From contig CM027381.1 in assembly GCA_015680905.1 (NCBI GenBank), forward strand, positions 71,103,501 to 71,167,500: a stretch of 64,000 bases of DNA, in the 5' to 3' direction. Under the pieces are notes generated by a model, which did no database searches, was not told the origin of the DNA, and saw nothing but the letters and a program-made list of their open reading frames with translations. Shown here in pieces: positions 12,001 through 23,152 of the stretch (positions are counted from its first letter, which is position 1; every line of letters begins with the position of its first letter). This stretch comes from Coptis chinensis (Eukaryota; Streptophyta; Magnoliopsida; Ranunculales; Ranunculaceae). Position numbers and translations under genes: made by a program.

Positions 12001-12574
12001 CTTTATTATTATTTTTCCCTTTTAATTTGTTTTAAATAACTTTTTATGTGCAACAAAATTCAAATCCTTTCAGAACATTATAAATGTCATTTTATAATTT
12101 TAGTTGTGATCATCTGAAGCGGTGCTTTGATCAGATAATTAAAAAGGAACCCCCTGAAAGGGAAATATAATTTTCGTAGATGGCTTCCAAGTTATGTAAT
12201 TCTGCAGAATGTTTCCCCTTGGGTTGTTAGTCACACTCCCACATCCTTGTTGATTTAATAGTTCAATTTCATTTTTCACTGTTTATCAGCATTTTTCATC
12301 ACTGTAATTCTGACATCTTACTCTTGATTTTCTTCAGGTTGTGCGTTCAAGGCTTCAAGAACAGGGTCACTACTCTGAGAAACGGTATTTGGGCGTTATT
12401 GACTGCACTAAGAAAGTTTTTCAGAAAGAGGGCCTTTCAGGATTTTACCGTGGTTGTGCCACCAATCTGCTCAGAACCACCCCTGCTGCTGTAATTACGT
12501 TTACCAGCTTTGAGATGATTCACAGGTTTCTTATTTCATCATTCCCTCCTGAACCACAGCCTCACACGCTATAG
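7237..12574 (+). CDS. NDT1: Mitochondrial-carrier-family NAD+ transporter, NDT1-like (9 exons, about 316 aa)
   Basis: Exons by frame and GT-AG sites: 7237-7309, 7400-7495, 8468-8574, 8887-8935, 9153-9262, 10462-10556, 10639-10727, 11248-11342 and 12338-12574. They total 951 bases and frame is kept at every junction. The product has the three-repeat carrier fold with signature motifs PLDVIKTR (repeat 1), PLWVVKTR (repeat 2) and PHEVVRSR (repeat 3). A tryptophan replaces the usual acidic residue in repeat 2, a feature of the NAD+/folate/pyrimidine-nucleotide branch. A glycine/alanine-rich first helix and [17 protein letters not shown] support the plant NDT1/NDT2 group, which exchanges NAD+ for AMP/ADP across organelle membranes (chloroplast or mitochondrial location is debated). 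The length matches the family (about 310 aa). The ATG at 7237 gives [11 protein letters not shown], a plausible short N-terminus. Membership of the family is near certain; the exact paralogue and substrate are inferred. Confidence 0.9.
7575..7985 (+). pseudogene. LINE reverse-transcriptase 3' fragment in intron 2
   Basis: This sequence lies wholly within intron 2 (7496-8467) of the NAD+ carrier gene, on the same strand. Its translation includes [17 protein letters not shown] and [16 protein letters not shown], the conserved C-terminal segment of many plant LINE-type reverse transcriptases (AEMRMLRWM...RLRWFGHV). Downstream, frames with stops match the usual tail ([16 protein letters not shown], then IHMG). 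Stop codons and frameshifts make it a dead fragment. It is spliced out with the intron. Confidence 0.75.
8949..9006. repeat. (TG)n microsatellite in intron 4 of the NAD+ carrier gene
   Basis: About 29 uninterrupted TG dinucleotides lie a few bases downstream of the intron 4 donor at 8936-8937. Long pure TG tracts are highly length-variable. In this position they could affect splicing efficiency, but nothing in the sequence shows that they do. Confidence 0.95.
10800..11170. repeat. Unclassified repeat-like block in intron 7 of the NAD+ carrier gene
   Basis: The middle of intron 7 (10728-11247) has several GTGTC/CGACA-type motifs (GTGTCGTGTCCTGTGTCCC, CGACATGGACACACG, GCGTGTCCGAATC, CGGTGTCTAGATCGG), unlike the AT-rich introns around it. 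This suggests a small inserted element, but no clear terminal inverted repeats or target duplication were found. A similar GTGTC-rich stretch lies at 34390-34550 upstream of the kinesin. Confidence 0.3.
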
Positions 12575-13644
12575 AGATAGATGGAAATCCTTTCTCGAAC
12601 CACATATGCATTGTAGTGTGGGTCAATGCATCCTTGCACCACACAATCATAAGAAGGCAAGGTATTCAGACCGGCCTTTGTTTGTTCCAATTGATGATTG
12701 AAATTGAAGACTGGATTTACATATTGATTGTGATAAGATAGTCAACAGCAAGCTCAACAGAATATTTCCCCCCTTCAGATTACCAGAAGTGGGGTGTGAT
12801 CTTCTGTATCATTGAGGAATAGAGTATTTTTTGCTCGTGCAAAGGGTCAACACAATGCAAAGTGATAATGACGATAATGCAAAGTTTTGATGTCAGTTGA
12901 CATTTGATTATTGTACAACAATTGTTAGTATGGACTGGCAATATCATATTTTTCACGACTATGAAGATTCTTCTTGGATGATTCTTAATTTCTTATCTTG
13001 TTCAGTTTCTTTTCTGTCTTTGGTTTCGGACTTTTGACTCATGCATTAACTGTCGAACAATAATATAGTTAACAGTAGCATTGGTCAACTTTTATGCAGT
13101 TGAAATTGTTCATGAAACGATGAAAGGGAATCCCCTCTTGCTTCAAGCTGTCAATGGCTTGGGATGTAATTGGTCATTGGCTGCTCTGGTTTGCTCTTGA
13201 AGAGCTTTATATGGATTAGCAGGAAGTTTGACGGGGATGCTCATCAGCTTGCTGGCTGGGTAAACCACCAACAACCTATGCGTGATCTTCCAAAGTGTAT
13301 GCAAGATGTTGAACTGGTTCCTTATTTTCTTATCTATTTTCTTTAGGTCTGATCTGTCCTTTTTTCACAAACTACGTTGGTTCCCCACTATATATCTTCA
13401 TGAGAGCAACTTACACCTTTTGTTCGTATGGAATTCAAATTGGCCATTACAAAAGTTAAAGTAGTTTCTAGGTCCATTTATCAATTTGACTTCTTCACTC
13501 TGGATTCTTCCTAGTGAGAATACCATTTTAAACTAACAAACTACTGCTCTAAATGGTATAAATCAGAACGACAGAGTTGTAATTCATGTTGATGTCCCCT
13601 TCTGATATATAACTATATAAGTAGCACAATCAATTGCTCATAGT
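12575..13644. other. 3' UTR of the NAD+ carrier gene and intergenic sequence
   Basis: The stop codon of the carrier gene is at 12572-12574 and the downstream sequence is ordinary AT-rich DNA. No second coding region was recognised before the last exon of the minus-strand P450 pseudogene. The gap between the two converging genes is about 1.07 kb, so their 3' ends face each other. Confidence 0.5.
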
Positions 13645-14884
13645 TCAATCCACAGCTTCTGCCTTTTCCGTGATTTTAACGTGCATACCATTTGGAAATA
13701 TTAGACCAGGTCTTCTGGCTATCTTTCACCTGATAATTGAAAATAATTTAGAGTTGAGACCTTCTGTTTGAGTCTAGTCTGTTACAGTGTGATACTGTGA
13801 TGTGTACATTTGCCATCTTTATTTGCAAAGATGTTAATACCTATACTTGGTGACCAAGCAATGGAAAAATATTGCCATCTGTAGCTTTGCCATGTCTGCT
13901 CCTACACAATATCTCAAGCCACCACCGAAAGCAATAAAGTTTTTAGAACCGCCAGTTAATTCTACACCCTGCTGCAGTTATCAACGACAACAATTTGTGA
14001 CATCATAGTTGGAAATCAAAACCTGAAACGTCTTCAACAATTTAAGTGTTTCTAATGTAAGTACTATTTCACTTACATCCCATCTCCATGGATTGAAACA
14101 AAGAGGATCTTCATACTTTAAGGGGTTCAGATGAACTGCAGGAGGACAGACCATGACGGCCCACCCTTCTGGGATTGTATATCCTGAAAATTTTGCAATA
14201 ATACTTCAGTACAAGCTGTATAAGAATTAGATCAAAGATAGGTAATGAAGGTTAGCTAGCTAAGCTAATGCATTTAGACATGCCATTTAGCTGAACATCT
14301 GTAATTGTTTTTCTGAAAACCCCTGGTACGATATTAGCCAGCCTTATTATTTCGTTGATAACCTGCAACAGATATAACAGACAGGTTTAGTTTGAATAGA
14401 GAAATGCGAGAACGATAAAATGTGTTTACATACATTATCATACTCACCATAAATGTGAAGGTCATTGATTTGTATTCTTTCCATGTGATTCCTGTGTCCA
14501 TAGTTTCACGATTTCTTATAATAGACTCATGCTCTTTCTGTTCTTGAGTTAACAAAATCCGTTGGTTGGTTAATACGCTTTATGCAATAATTAATGGTCT
14601 AAAACAGGCTTTACAAACCGTTAACTCGTCCAGGACAGAAGGATGTTCAACGAGAAACTTCATGCCTAGAGTGAGAGAAGAGGAAGTTGTCTCAAAGCTA
14701 GCAAAGAGAAGCACAAACAACAAATCTAGAGCAAACCCTTCACTCAAGATGGAATCCTCTTTCTTCAACTCTTCAATGATAAGATCAAGGAAGTCGCCAC
14801 AGTGCATCTCAGGTGATGAACTCCTCTCATCTAATGTAGACTTTAGGAACTTCATTGCCTTCTTCCGTCCCTAGTGAGTCAGAT

Positions 14885-14889
14885 GAGTT
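14885..14889 (+). repeat. 5-bp target-site duplication GAGTT, left copy
   Basis: GAGTT directly precedes the proposed LTR start (TGAGACGG at 14890) and recurs immediately after the 3' LTR at 23396-23400. Five-base duplications are standard for Ty1/copia insertion. An alternative LTR start at 14911 (TGTAGA) mirrors the TCTACA end better but gives no matching duplication. Confidence 0.6.
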
Positions 14890-15185
14890 TGAGACGGATA
14901 GTAAGTAGATTGTAGAAAGCTGTATATAGTTTTTCTTGTATAGAGCGCGACCTGCACTCAAGATAAAGCCTGAAGGAGCGCGACCTGCGCCTCAGGCATT
15001 ACCGATGTCCAGTAGCTAGATGCTCGTCTCCAGTGCAAGCAGAGCGCGACCCGCACCCCGTGTTTCTCAAGCCACCGACTGTTTTGTTTCTTTGTTTTGT
15101 AACCTCTATATAAACACTTGTAACCACTTTAGAATTCAATCAAGTAAATATACAACTGAATTGAATTGAATCCTCTAGTTCTACA
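14890..15185 (+). repeat. 5' LTR of the copia element
   Basis: It ends in CTAGTTCTACA, as does the 3' LTR. The last roughly 150 bp are nearly identical in both LTRs, including TTTGTAACCTCTATATAAAC with a TATA box at about 15107-15114. The first part (14890-15040) has diverged or been rearranged relative to the 3' copy, so the start is set by the target-site duplication. Confidence 0.75.
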
Positions 15186-15197
15186 TTGTATCAGAGC
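15186..15197 (+). other. Primer-binding site of the copia element
   Basis: TTGTATCAGAGC immediately follows the LTR. It differs by one base from TGGTATCAGAGC, the usual plant copia site complementary to the initiator methionine tRNA. Confidence 0.85.
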
Positions 15198-15300
15198 TAA
15201 ACCATTGAAATCCGCTGCGTATTACAACCTTGAATCCTTGAATCTCAAACCCAATTTTTTTCCAAAACCTAAATCTCAAACCCAATTTTTTTTTTCTACA

Positions 15301-16212
15301 ATGGCTGAATCTGACACCAATTCCTCAAACGTCATTCATCACCACTACACCCCACAAGACAACTCTGCGTTCCCAAAAACTCTTTCATTAGATGAGTCCA
15401 ACTATACCATATGGGCTCCTCTCATGCGGATGCGTATTGGAGCACGGGGAAATATTGGTTTTTTGACTGGCACAAAGGTTGAACCGGATATGAATTCACC
15501 CAACTATGAAGTTTGGGAACAGATAATGAAAAGGTGAAAAATTGGCTTATTGATTCTATGGAGATTTCTCTTATGAATCGATATATTAAATCTTCCTACC
15601 GCAAAGAGACATTTGGGAGGTCGTGGAGAAGACCTTCTATGATGACTCGATGAAACTTGAATTTTTGAATTGAATACTTAAATGCTTTGAAGCCGAAGCG
15701 AATGGAAGACTTATTCCTTCCTATTACAACGAATTGGTGGCCATGTTCCAGGAAATTGATCAAAAGGTGACATTCCAGAATAGCAATGTTGCTGCTGTAG
15801 TTCATGAGACGTCAACAATGTCTAGATTTCAAGTTCATATGTTTTTGCGTGGACTGGATTCGGAGTATAATCAGGTGCGTGGAGAGATTTTTCGCAAGGA
15901 GCCTAAATTTTTCTTGGAGCAAAGCTATGCTTACATTCGCAAGGTGCAATCGGAGAACAGGCTATGGGGTGTTCTGTATCCACTGAATCCTCTGTCTTGG
16001 CTGTTCATAGCAAGACCAGTACTCCACCCGGTTTCGTTGGTCCTTCACGCCACCCTAAAGGTAAATCCAATCCTTATGCAGATAAAAAGTGCAGTGTTTG
16101 TGGAGAATTGGGTCATAGCAAGGAGAGATGTTATGAAGTGATTGACTACCTTGATTGGTGGGACTTCAAAAGAGGCCACGAAAAAGAATATAAGCAAGGC
16201 TATCATTGCTAA
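15301..16212 (+). pseudogene. copia gag remnant with zinc knuckle
   Basis: The frame opens at ATG 15301 (MAESDTNSS...) and shows the plant copia gag N-terminal pattern (LSLDESNYTIWAPLMRMRI). It stops at about 15537, and the continuation is recovered in other frames (15734 on, then 15964 on). A CCHC zinc knuckle, CSVCGELGHSKERC, is coded at 16090-16131. The protein would form the virus-like particle and bind element RNA. At least two frameshifts and several stops prevent a full product. Confidence 0.8.
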
Positions 16213-16279
16213 TGCTGTCCATGGACATCCAGACCATGTTTCAGCAAATATAACTCAATCAGGTATGAATGGTAATGTT

Positions 16280-16931
16280 ATTTGAATAGTACATGGATAA
16301 TTGATTCAGTGCATCTAACCATATGACAAATGACCCTACCTTTGTGGAAAGTCTTAGAGTTTCACCTCAAACCGCTATTTTTACTGCAAATGGTACTCCA
16401 ACTCCGGTTAGTGGAGAAGGTTCTATTATGTTATCTAAAACCCTCACTCTTGAATCTGTCTTAGTTGTTCCATCCCTTGCTTAAATCATTCTAGCACTTG
16501 CATGTACTGTGACGTTTTATCCATCCTTCTGTGTTTTTCAGGACATTCTGATTCGACAAGTCCTTGGTTATGGTGTTAGAAGGGGGAAACTGTACTATCT
16601 GGATTTGACAGAAACTGGAGAGAAACAGAAGTATTCTCTGGGGCAAGCTAATCAGGTCAATAGAGTCGAGAATGCAAAAAAAGTTGTGTGGTTATGGCAT
16701 CGTCGGTTAGGTCATCTTTCGTTTAGTTATCTTAAGAGGTTGCAACCTCAGTTATTTTCAATTATTAATGATTTTGAGTTTCATTGTGACATTTGTGAAC
16801 TGGCCAAGAGCTACCGTATTTCTTATTCACCAAGTATTAATAGATGTCATGTTCCTTTTATAAAAATTCACTCTGATGTTTGGGGTCCTGCCAAAGTTTC
16901 TTCATTTTCTGGAGTTCGTTATTATGTGACC
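16280..16931 (+). pseudogene. copia protease remnant, GAG-pre-integrase and first half of integrase
   Basis: The protease active-site region reads WIIDS and then shifts frame, so the usual DSG(A) triad is broken by a missing base. The later frame gives NHMTN-like and TANGTPTPVSGEGS segments typical of copia protease. From 16509 an open frame includes WLWHRRLGHLSFSYLKRL and CDICELAKS, the His-His-Cys-Cys zinc-binding region of integrase, then HSDVWGPAKVSSFSGVRYYVT. It is cut at 16931 by the solo LTR insertion and resumes at 20528. Confidence 0.8.
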
Positions 16932-19900
16932 TGTAACGCCCGTATTTAAAATACATATTTTTCTATTTATTAATTAATTAAATTATTTATTTAAAAATCG
17001 GCTGGATTGGATTTGAGATACGCAGGCTTGATTCTGGGCCCGAGTCTGTATTGGGCTTGGATTTCAAACCCAAGTATATAATCATATTGTTCTAGAGAAT
17101 AGGGTTTTTAGAGAATAAAATAATAAAAATGGAGGCGGCTTGTTTGCTCGAGCGTTGGAGCGCGATGACTCAGACTAGAAGGAATTCGTAGGAGCTGTTA
17201 ATACAGGTGAGTAGCTATTTTTGCTATTTCACCAAATTTATAGTTTTCGTGTATTGGTGTATACTGTCTAAGTTCTGCCTATTGATACTACTTATTATCT
17301 TGTTTTATTCTACGTCGTGCCTGTCGTATTATTAAACTTCGTTAAATATCGGAAATTGGGATTTAACTGTCGAAGCTTTATGGGTCGTTAATGGCGGCGA
17401 AAGCCCAATAAAGAAAGGAATCGTACTGTATATCGTTATGTATATGATTTGAACCTGTGGTATGTTTATATTGTTGTTGTTTTGGGCTGTTGGTTGATGT
17501 CGGGGGAGTAAAGAATTGATGTTGGCTGTTGGTTGATCGAGTGGGTGCTGTGAAGGTGGAAGGAGACGTTAATGGCGTCGACAGTTGTGAGCCTGGAGGT
17601 TTTGTTTGGGTGTTGATTACACTCCAAAGGTTTGGTTGTGAGGGGGATCGAAACCCAACCGTTTGGTGGTGGTTGGGGGTTGGCGGAAGTGCTGTTGGAA
17701 GCTCCCAAAACGCGTTAATGGCGGCTCGCCCAAACATCCTCTGTAAAATAATTCAAACTGTTTTTGGTTGATTTTGTTGGTTGTTTGATAATGGGTTGAA
17801 GTGGGATAGTGTAGGGTGTGTGAGGGCTGTCGGAGGTTGTAGAAGCCATTAATGGCGGCGCGAAATCTAGATCTAGTTTTGAGGAAGTATATGAATTGAA
17901 TGATTTGGGGTTTTTGGTTTTGTTAAATTTGTAGGGGTTGTTAGGGGGATTACAATCGGTTGGTTGAAATGGGTGGGCGATCGGAATTGGTGGCGAGCTG
18001 GTGGTGGTGGTAACTGGTGGAGAAGATGACCGGCTAGGCTTGGGCTTTGGGCCAAAGCCTTTTGGTTTTTGTTACTTGGGCCGAAATGGTTAAGTTTTGG
18101 TTGGGCCAAAACTCTATTAGTTGTGTTGGGGCCGGACCTTAGTTTGGTTTTGTTTGGGGTCCAATAATCTATTTTAGTTTTGGGCCGGTTTTGATATTAG
18201 TTGTTGGGCCGGACCAGTTTAATTAAGTTTTGGACCAGTTTTAGTTTTAAGTTCTATGGGCCAGTTTCATTTGTTTTGATTGGGCCCGATTTTGTTTTAA
18301 TTTAGGGCCAGTTCAGTTTAAAGTTTTTGGGCCGATTTCTAATATTGCTTGGGGCCAGTCCATAGGACTTAATAGAGATCCAAATGAGTCTTCCAATATT
18401 TAGACTTTTGGGTTCTAAGGTTTGGGTTTTGGGCTCTATTTAGTTGGTCCCGAACCATTACCTTAGTCATGAGCCCATGAATCATGTACTTTTGCCCTTA
18501 GCCATGAACCATGGCTATGACCCTGAACCTGTTGAACATGGAAACGACAGTTTGACTTTGACAATGATGTGTTGATTTTGACTTTGACTTTGACCATTGA
18601 CCGTTGACTGTGGAATGTTGACTTTTTCCAGATTTTTCACATATTTAAGAATATGGACAAATGTAGTAATAAAATATTGTCGAAGCTTGTATAAATTTGG
18701 TTGTCATTATCTAGGAAAGATTTGACGTTGATATTAGGTATATTTTGACACGTGATGAGATAGAAACTTTAGGAGATACAATATTCCTAAAACGCTATAA
18801 AAATGTTATGCGATACGTTTGAAGCAATTGTGACATTATATAATATATAGGGATATATATATTAAATGCAATAGTTTTTGAGAAATAAATGGATATAAAC
18901 GCTCCATTATTATATATGTGAGATGCTATTATGAGGTAGTATAGTATGTGTGGATATTTTCCCACGGGATTGTGGCTTAGTGCAATAATATATTGGCACG
19001 TGAAAGAATGAAAGCTGTTATGAGATGTATTGAAATAATTCTACATATATTTGGCTTAGTGCAATAATGTATTTGACATGCACGTGATATAATGATAATG
19101 TGGATTGTATTATAACGAGAAACGTTGAGCTTCAATACAATTAAGTATACTGGCATGAGATAGGATAAGAATTATTCTGAGATATAAAGGTATGACACCT
19201 GAATAAATTACGTAACGAAAATCCTAGAACCTAGCTACCACAACTTATGTGCTATGATTGGCCCTTCTGGCGTTTCAGTGAATTGGCCCCTTCGGCGTAA
19301 AGTAATTTGGCCCTTTTGAATGGCCCTTTGGCGTAAGTAATGTGATTGGCCCTTCCGGCGTTTCAAGAATCTGAATGGCCCTTCCGCATAGTGAATAATG
19401 GCTTGATTATTCCGTCAAGCAAAACTAGAACAAAACGTAGCGATATTTTATGTCAGATAATATAATACTTACATAATGGCTTTTCGCGGTGAGGGTTACC
19501 TAGTGCGCGGCATCCCGCCAGTGGTAGTTACACCACGAAAGTGGTTCATTATGTAAGGGGAGGCATGTGGATGTACATGTTCGGCGTTGGGAAGCGATTG
19601 TGGTAGCCAGGGAAACTAGGTAAGACATAGATACGACGTAATTTTAGGGACACGCAAAGAAAGCCTTAATTAATATAATTATGGTAATATGTTAGTTAAT
19701 GATATATCTTTAGATAGATGATTGTATATGGTTTTGCATAAAGGTGAGTCAAACTAATTATTTGTGCAGAGACGACCCACTCTGTAATTGAGCATGAAAT
19801 GCGGTAAGTATAGAATATGCTTGGCTGGTTATTAGTTTAGTTAGAACCTAAGACGCCTCGTGGAGGAACTAAATGCCTTTTTATTATGCGTATGGTTTGT

Positions 19901-20522
19901 TGTGTGGTTAGTGGGAAGTTAAGGCCTAAATTGGAGGAACTACCGCCTTTACTTATTGTAGTTAAGAATGTCAGATTAGTTGTTGGAAGTTAATGCTACT
20001 CGGTGGAGGAACTAACCGCCTTTATGGATTGTGTATGTATATGTATAAGTATATGTTGTATTTTAGAGCTACTCACACCAAGTATTTTTATAATGTCACC
20101 CGATTTGCATATTTGCTTATCGGGTGTGTTCATTAAATGAACATAGTTGATAAGTCTTGACAGTTTAGTGTTGAAGAAGGTTGGTTCTTTGCTTGTGGTT
20201 CATGTTAGCATTGCATTTCGTGATATGTTTTGTTTCCCTCGAGGTGATATAGATTTTTCAGTTGAGATAATGTTATTTGTATTTTCATTTGTAAATTTAA
20301 ATAAAGAGTTATTGAAAGGAGATTTGTAACTTAATCAGATTTGTGAATTTTTGTAATGAAGAGGACTTTTGTTTAAGTTAAAAATTTTATTGGTTTTTAA
20401 TTATCCGCATATTTAAACTGTTTATGGGTTTTTGGGAGTTGAGAGTGCGTCACACCTCGAAGATTGAAGAGTCGGGAACAAATATTGTTTTTCCGAATTC
20501 TGTCGAAATTCGGGGTGTGACA
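16932..20522. mobile_element. Solo LTR (3.59 kb) nested in the copia integrase
   Basis: The block begins TGTAACGCCCG and ends GGGGTGTGACA, giving TG...CA termini with inverted complementarity. It is flanked on both sides by TGACC (16927-16931 and 20523-20527), a 5-bp target duplication. Joining the flanks restores the integrase frame exactly (YVT then FIDDCTR). It has no gag or pol coding, so it looks like a single long LTR left by recombination. LTRs of this length, and the repeated TTGGCCCTTC-GGCGTTTC motifs at about 19258-19390, recall Tekay/Del-type Gypsy elements (inference). Frames at 17378-18109 are incidental to a GC-rich patch. Confidence 0.85.
19255..19395. repeat. Short tandem TGGCCCTTC-GGCGT repeats inside the solo LTR
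   Basis: At least five imperfect copies of a 25-30 bp unit with core TTGGCCCTTCTGGCGTTTCA lie in series, separated by short AT-rich spacers. Related clusters are common in the U3 region of long Gypsy LTRs. Confidence 0.7.
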
Positions 20523-20527
20523 TGACC

Positions 20528-21646
20528 TTTATTGATGATTGCACTCGCATGATCTAGGTGTCATTATTGAAACACAAAAGTGATGTATATGGGATGTTTA
20601 TTGGTTTTTACAAAATGGTGGCGACACATTATCAACAATCTATCAGGGCTTTTCAGTCTGATAATGGTGGCGAATTTGTGAATGGCCTCATGTCTGAATT
20701 TTGTCGGTCAATTGGAATTCATCATCAAACCTCCAATTCTGGTACCCCCCAACAAAATGGTTTAGCAAAACGGAAGAATAGGCAGTTGTTAGAAGTTGTT
20801 CGTGCCTCCTTGTTTGGCATGAATGTACCTCGATCCTATTAGGGTGAAGCAGTGAAATTAACAGCCTATGTTATAAACCGTACTCCCTCACGGGTAATTG
20901 AGTTCCAGAATCCTTATCAGAAACTCCATACACTTTTGTCCATCCCATCCATGCTTAACTTGGAGCCTCGGGTGTTTGGATGTACAGCTTATGTCCATAT
21001 CCCACAACCAGAACGAAGTAAACTTGATCCTCGTGCGAAGAAGTGTATTTTTGTGGGTTATGCAAAGTTTCAGAAAGGGTATAGGTGTTATGATCCCATT
21101 ACTGACAAGATGTATATATCTCTTGATGTCTCATTCCATGAATCCGACCCGTATTACTCAAGGGGAGTTTCCCAGTCTTCCCATCAGGGGGAGAGTGAAG
21201 GTGAAGGGAATCTTGATGTCTTTGGGGAATTGGAACGATTTGAAGTTCCTGAAGCAGAAATTGATCCTATAGAAGTAGAGACAGAAACACATGATCCGGA
21301 TGTATTTGAAACTGTAGCACATGAGCCGGATGTATCTGAAACGGTAGAACATGATATTTCCCCTTCTACATCAATAACTGAAGATCTCGATCAGCATGAT
21401 CCACCTCAGGTACCTCCTATAACTGTTAATGAATCTGTTGGGTTAGAAAGTCTTGAACCTAGACAATCACAAAGAGTTAGTAAGGGAGTTCCTAAGAAAC
21501 AATATGAACCAGAAATCAAAGCCAATGCCAAATATCCTATAACTAACTCTATATCTAACCATAGCCTTTCTGAGTCACATGCACTTGTCATAAATCAATT
21601 ATCTACTGTATCTATTCCTAGTAATGTGCAGGATGCTTTAATTTGA
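20528..21646 (+). pseudogene. Second half of copia integrase and linker to reverse transcriptase
   Basis: The frame resumes after the solo LTR with FIDDCTRMI, then a TAG stop at a conserved tryptophan position, then a catalytic-core segment with QSDNGGEF. The position of the third catalytic residue reads GLAKRKN instead of the usual G-x-AERKN, so the glutamate of the D,D-35-E triad is lysine. A second TAG interrupts after VPRSY at about 20840. The downstream ORF 20852-21646 holds VFGCTAYVHIPQPERSKLDPRAKKCIFVGYA-type family text and an acidic linker. It ends in a frameshift just before the RT domain. Confidence 0.85.
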
Positions 21647-23133
21647 AAGATCCAAAATGGAAGAAAGCAATGAATGAAGAATTGGAAGCCCTTCAAAAGA
21701 ATGTAATATGGGAGGTAGTTGATATGCCTGTTGGAATAAAGATTGTTGGATGTCGTTGGGTGTTTACTGTGAAGCTTAATGCAGATGAAACTATTAATAT
21801 ATATAAGGCGAGATTGGTTGCCAAGGGATACACACAGCGTTATGGAATTGATTATGAGGAGACTTTCGCACCTGTGGAAAAAATCAATACGGTCCGAATT
21901 TTAATTTTGCTTGCAGCAAATAAAGATTGGCCCTTGCACCAGCTTGATGTGAAGAATGCATTCATAAATGGGAATTTGGAGGAAGAAGTATACATGGATA
22001 TGCCTCCCGGTGTGAAGAACCATCCCAAAGATGTTGGGAAGGTGTGTAAACTGAAGAAGGCTTTGTATGGCCTGAAACAGTCTCCAAGAGCTTGGTTTGG
22101 AATACATACACAGTCAATGAGAGTTTTTGGGTACAAACAGAGCAATTCTGACCATACCTTGTTTATCAAACACAAGAATGGTAAGATTACAGCTCTAATT
22201 GTGTATGTTGATGACATGATCGTTACAGGGGATGATCCGAAGGAAATAAATGAATTGCAGAAGTATTTGTTGGAAGAATTTGAAATGAATGATTTAGGAC
22301 AACTGAAGTATTTTCTGGGTATTGAAGTTACAAGGTCTAAAAAAGGGATTTCACTCTCACAGAGGAAGTATGTTCTAGATTTGCTTGCTGAAACAGGAAT
22401 GTTGGATTGCAAACCAATGGAGACACCCATTGAGATGAATCATGGACTCGCAATTCATCCTGATCAAGTTCCTACTGATAAAAGAAGGGATCAGCATCTT
22501 GTAGGAAGGTTAATTTATCTCTCTCATACTAGACCTGATATTGCTTATACTGTGAGTGTGGTTAGTCAATTTATGCATTGTCCTAGTGAAGAACATATGG
22601 ATGCAGTCTCTCGTATCTTGAAGTATTTGAAGGCACCTGGAAATGGTTTACTGTTTGGAAAGTATGATGTATTGGATATTGTTGAATACACAGATGCAAA
22701 TTGGGCTGGTGATAAAACTGATAGACGTTCTACATCAGGATATTTCACTTTTGTCGGTGGAAATCTTGTAACTTGGCGTAGTAAGAAGCAGAAAGTTTTT
22801 GCCAGATCGAGTGCAGAAGCTGAATTTCGAGGTATGGCACAGGGAGTATGTGAATTGTTATGGATCCGTTCTGTTTTGATGGAATTGGGCTTTAAGTTTC
22901 AAAAGCCTATGGATTTACATTGTGATAATCAAGCAGCCATTCAAATTGCACATAACCCACTTCAGCATGATCGAACAAAGCATGTGGAGGTTGATCGTCA
23001 TTTTATTAAAGAAAATCTTGACAGGAAGGTTATTCGTTTTCCATTCGTAACCTCAGAGGAGCAATTAGCTGATGTTTTTACCAAAGGTGTATCTCACAAG
23101 GTGTTTGAAACTCGGTTGACAAGTTGGGCATGA
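21643..23133 (+). CDS. copia reverse transcriptase and RNase H (intact 496-codon frame)
   Basis: This open frame runs unbroken through the whole RT-RNase H region. RT motifs include KARLVAKGYTQ, FAPVEKI, LHQLDVKNAFINGNL, KLKKALYGLKQSPRAW and the catalytic YVDDMIVTG. RNase H motifs include YTDANWAGDKTDRRSTSGY and a DNQAAIQIAHNP block, ending HVEVDRHFIKENL...EQLADVFTKG. In a live element it would be the C-terminal part of a Gag-Pol polyprotein. Here it lacks its own ATG (the first codon of the frame is TTG) and is cut from integrase by a frameshift, so it is unlikely to be made as such. Confidence 0.9.
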   Translation: MKDPKWKKAMNEELEALQKNVIWEVVDMPVGIKIVGCRWVFTVKLNADETINIYKARLVAKGYTQRYGIDYEETFAPVEKINTVRILILLAANKDWPLHQLDVKNAFINGNLEEEVYMDMPPGVKNHPKDVGKVCKLKKALYGLKQSPRAWFGIHTQSMRVFGYKQSNSDHTLFIKHKNGKITALIVYVDDMIVTGDDPKEINELQKYLLEEFEMNDLGQLKYFLGIEVTRSKKGISLSQRKYVLDLLAETGMLDCKPMETPIEMNHGLAIHPDQVPTDKRRDQHLVGRLIYLSHTRPDIAYTVSVVSQFMHCPSEEHMDAVSRILKYLKAPGNGLLFGKYDVLDIVEYTDANWAGDKTDRRSTSGYFTFVGGNLVTWRSKKQKVFARSSAEAEFRGMAQGVCELLWIRSVLMELGFKFQKPMDLHCDNQAAIQIAHNPLQHDRTKHVEVDRHFIKENLDRKVIRFPFVTSEEQLADVFTKGVSHKVFETRLTSWA

Positions 23134-23134
23134 T

Positions 23135-23152
23135 GACATCTATGCACCAACT
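23135..23152 (+). other. Polypurine-tract region of the copia element
   Basis: The sequence between the RT stop and the 3' LTR contains CACCAACTTGAGGGG, the usual plant copia polypurine-tract context. The tract overlaps the proposed LTR start by a few bases, so the border is uncertain. Confidence 0.5.

Noticed and set aside
14911..15185. Alternative copia 5' LTR start at TGTAGA (14911)
   Set aside because: It mirrors the TCTACA end nicely, but the preceding bases do not match those after the 3' LTR. Starting at 14890 gives a perfect GAGTT duplication, so it was preferred, with some doubt.
17378..18109. Minus-strand open frames of 78-119 codons, proline/threonine-rich
   Set aside because: They lie within the non-coding solo LTR in a GC-rich patch, lack conserved motifs and overlap in two frames. 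They are chance frames.
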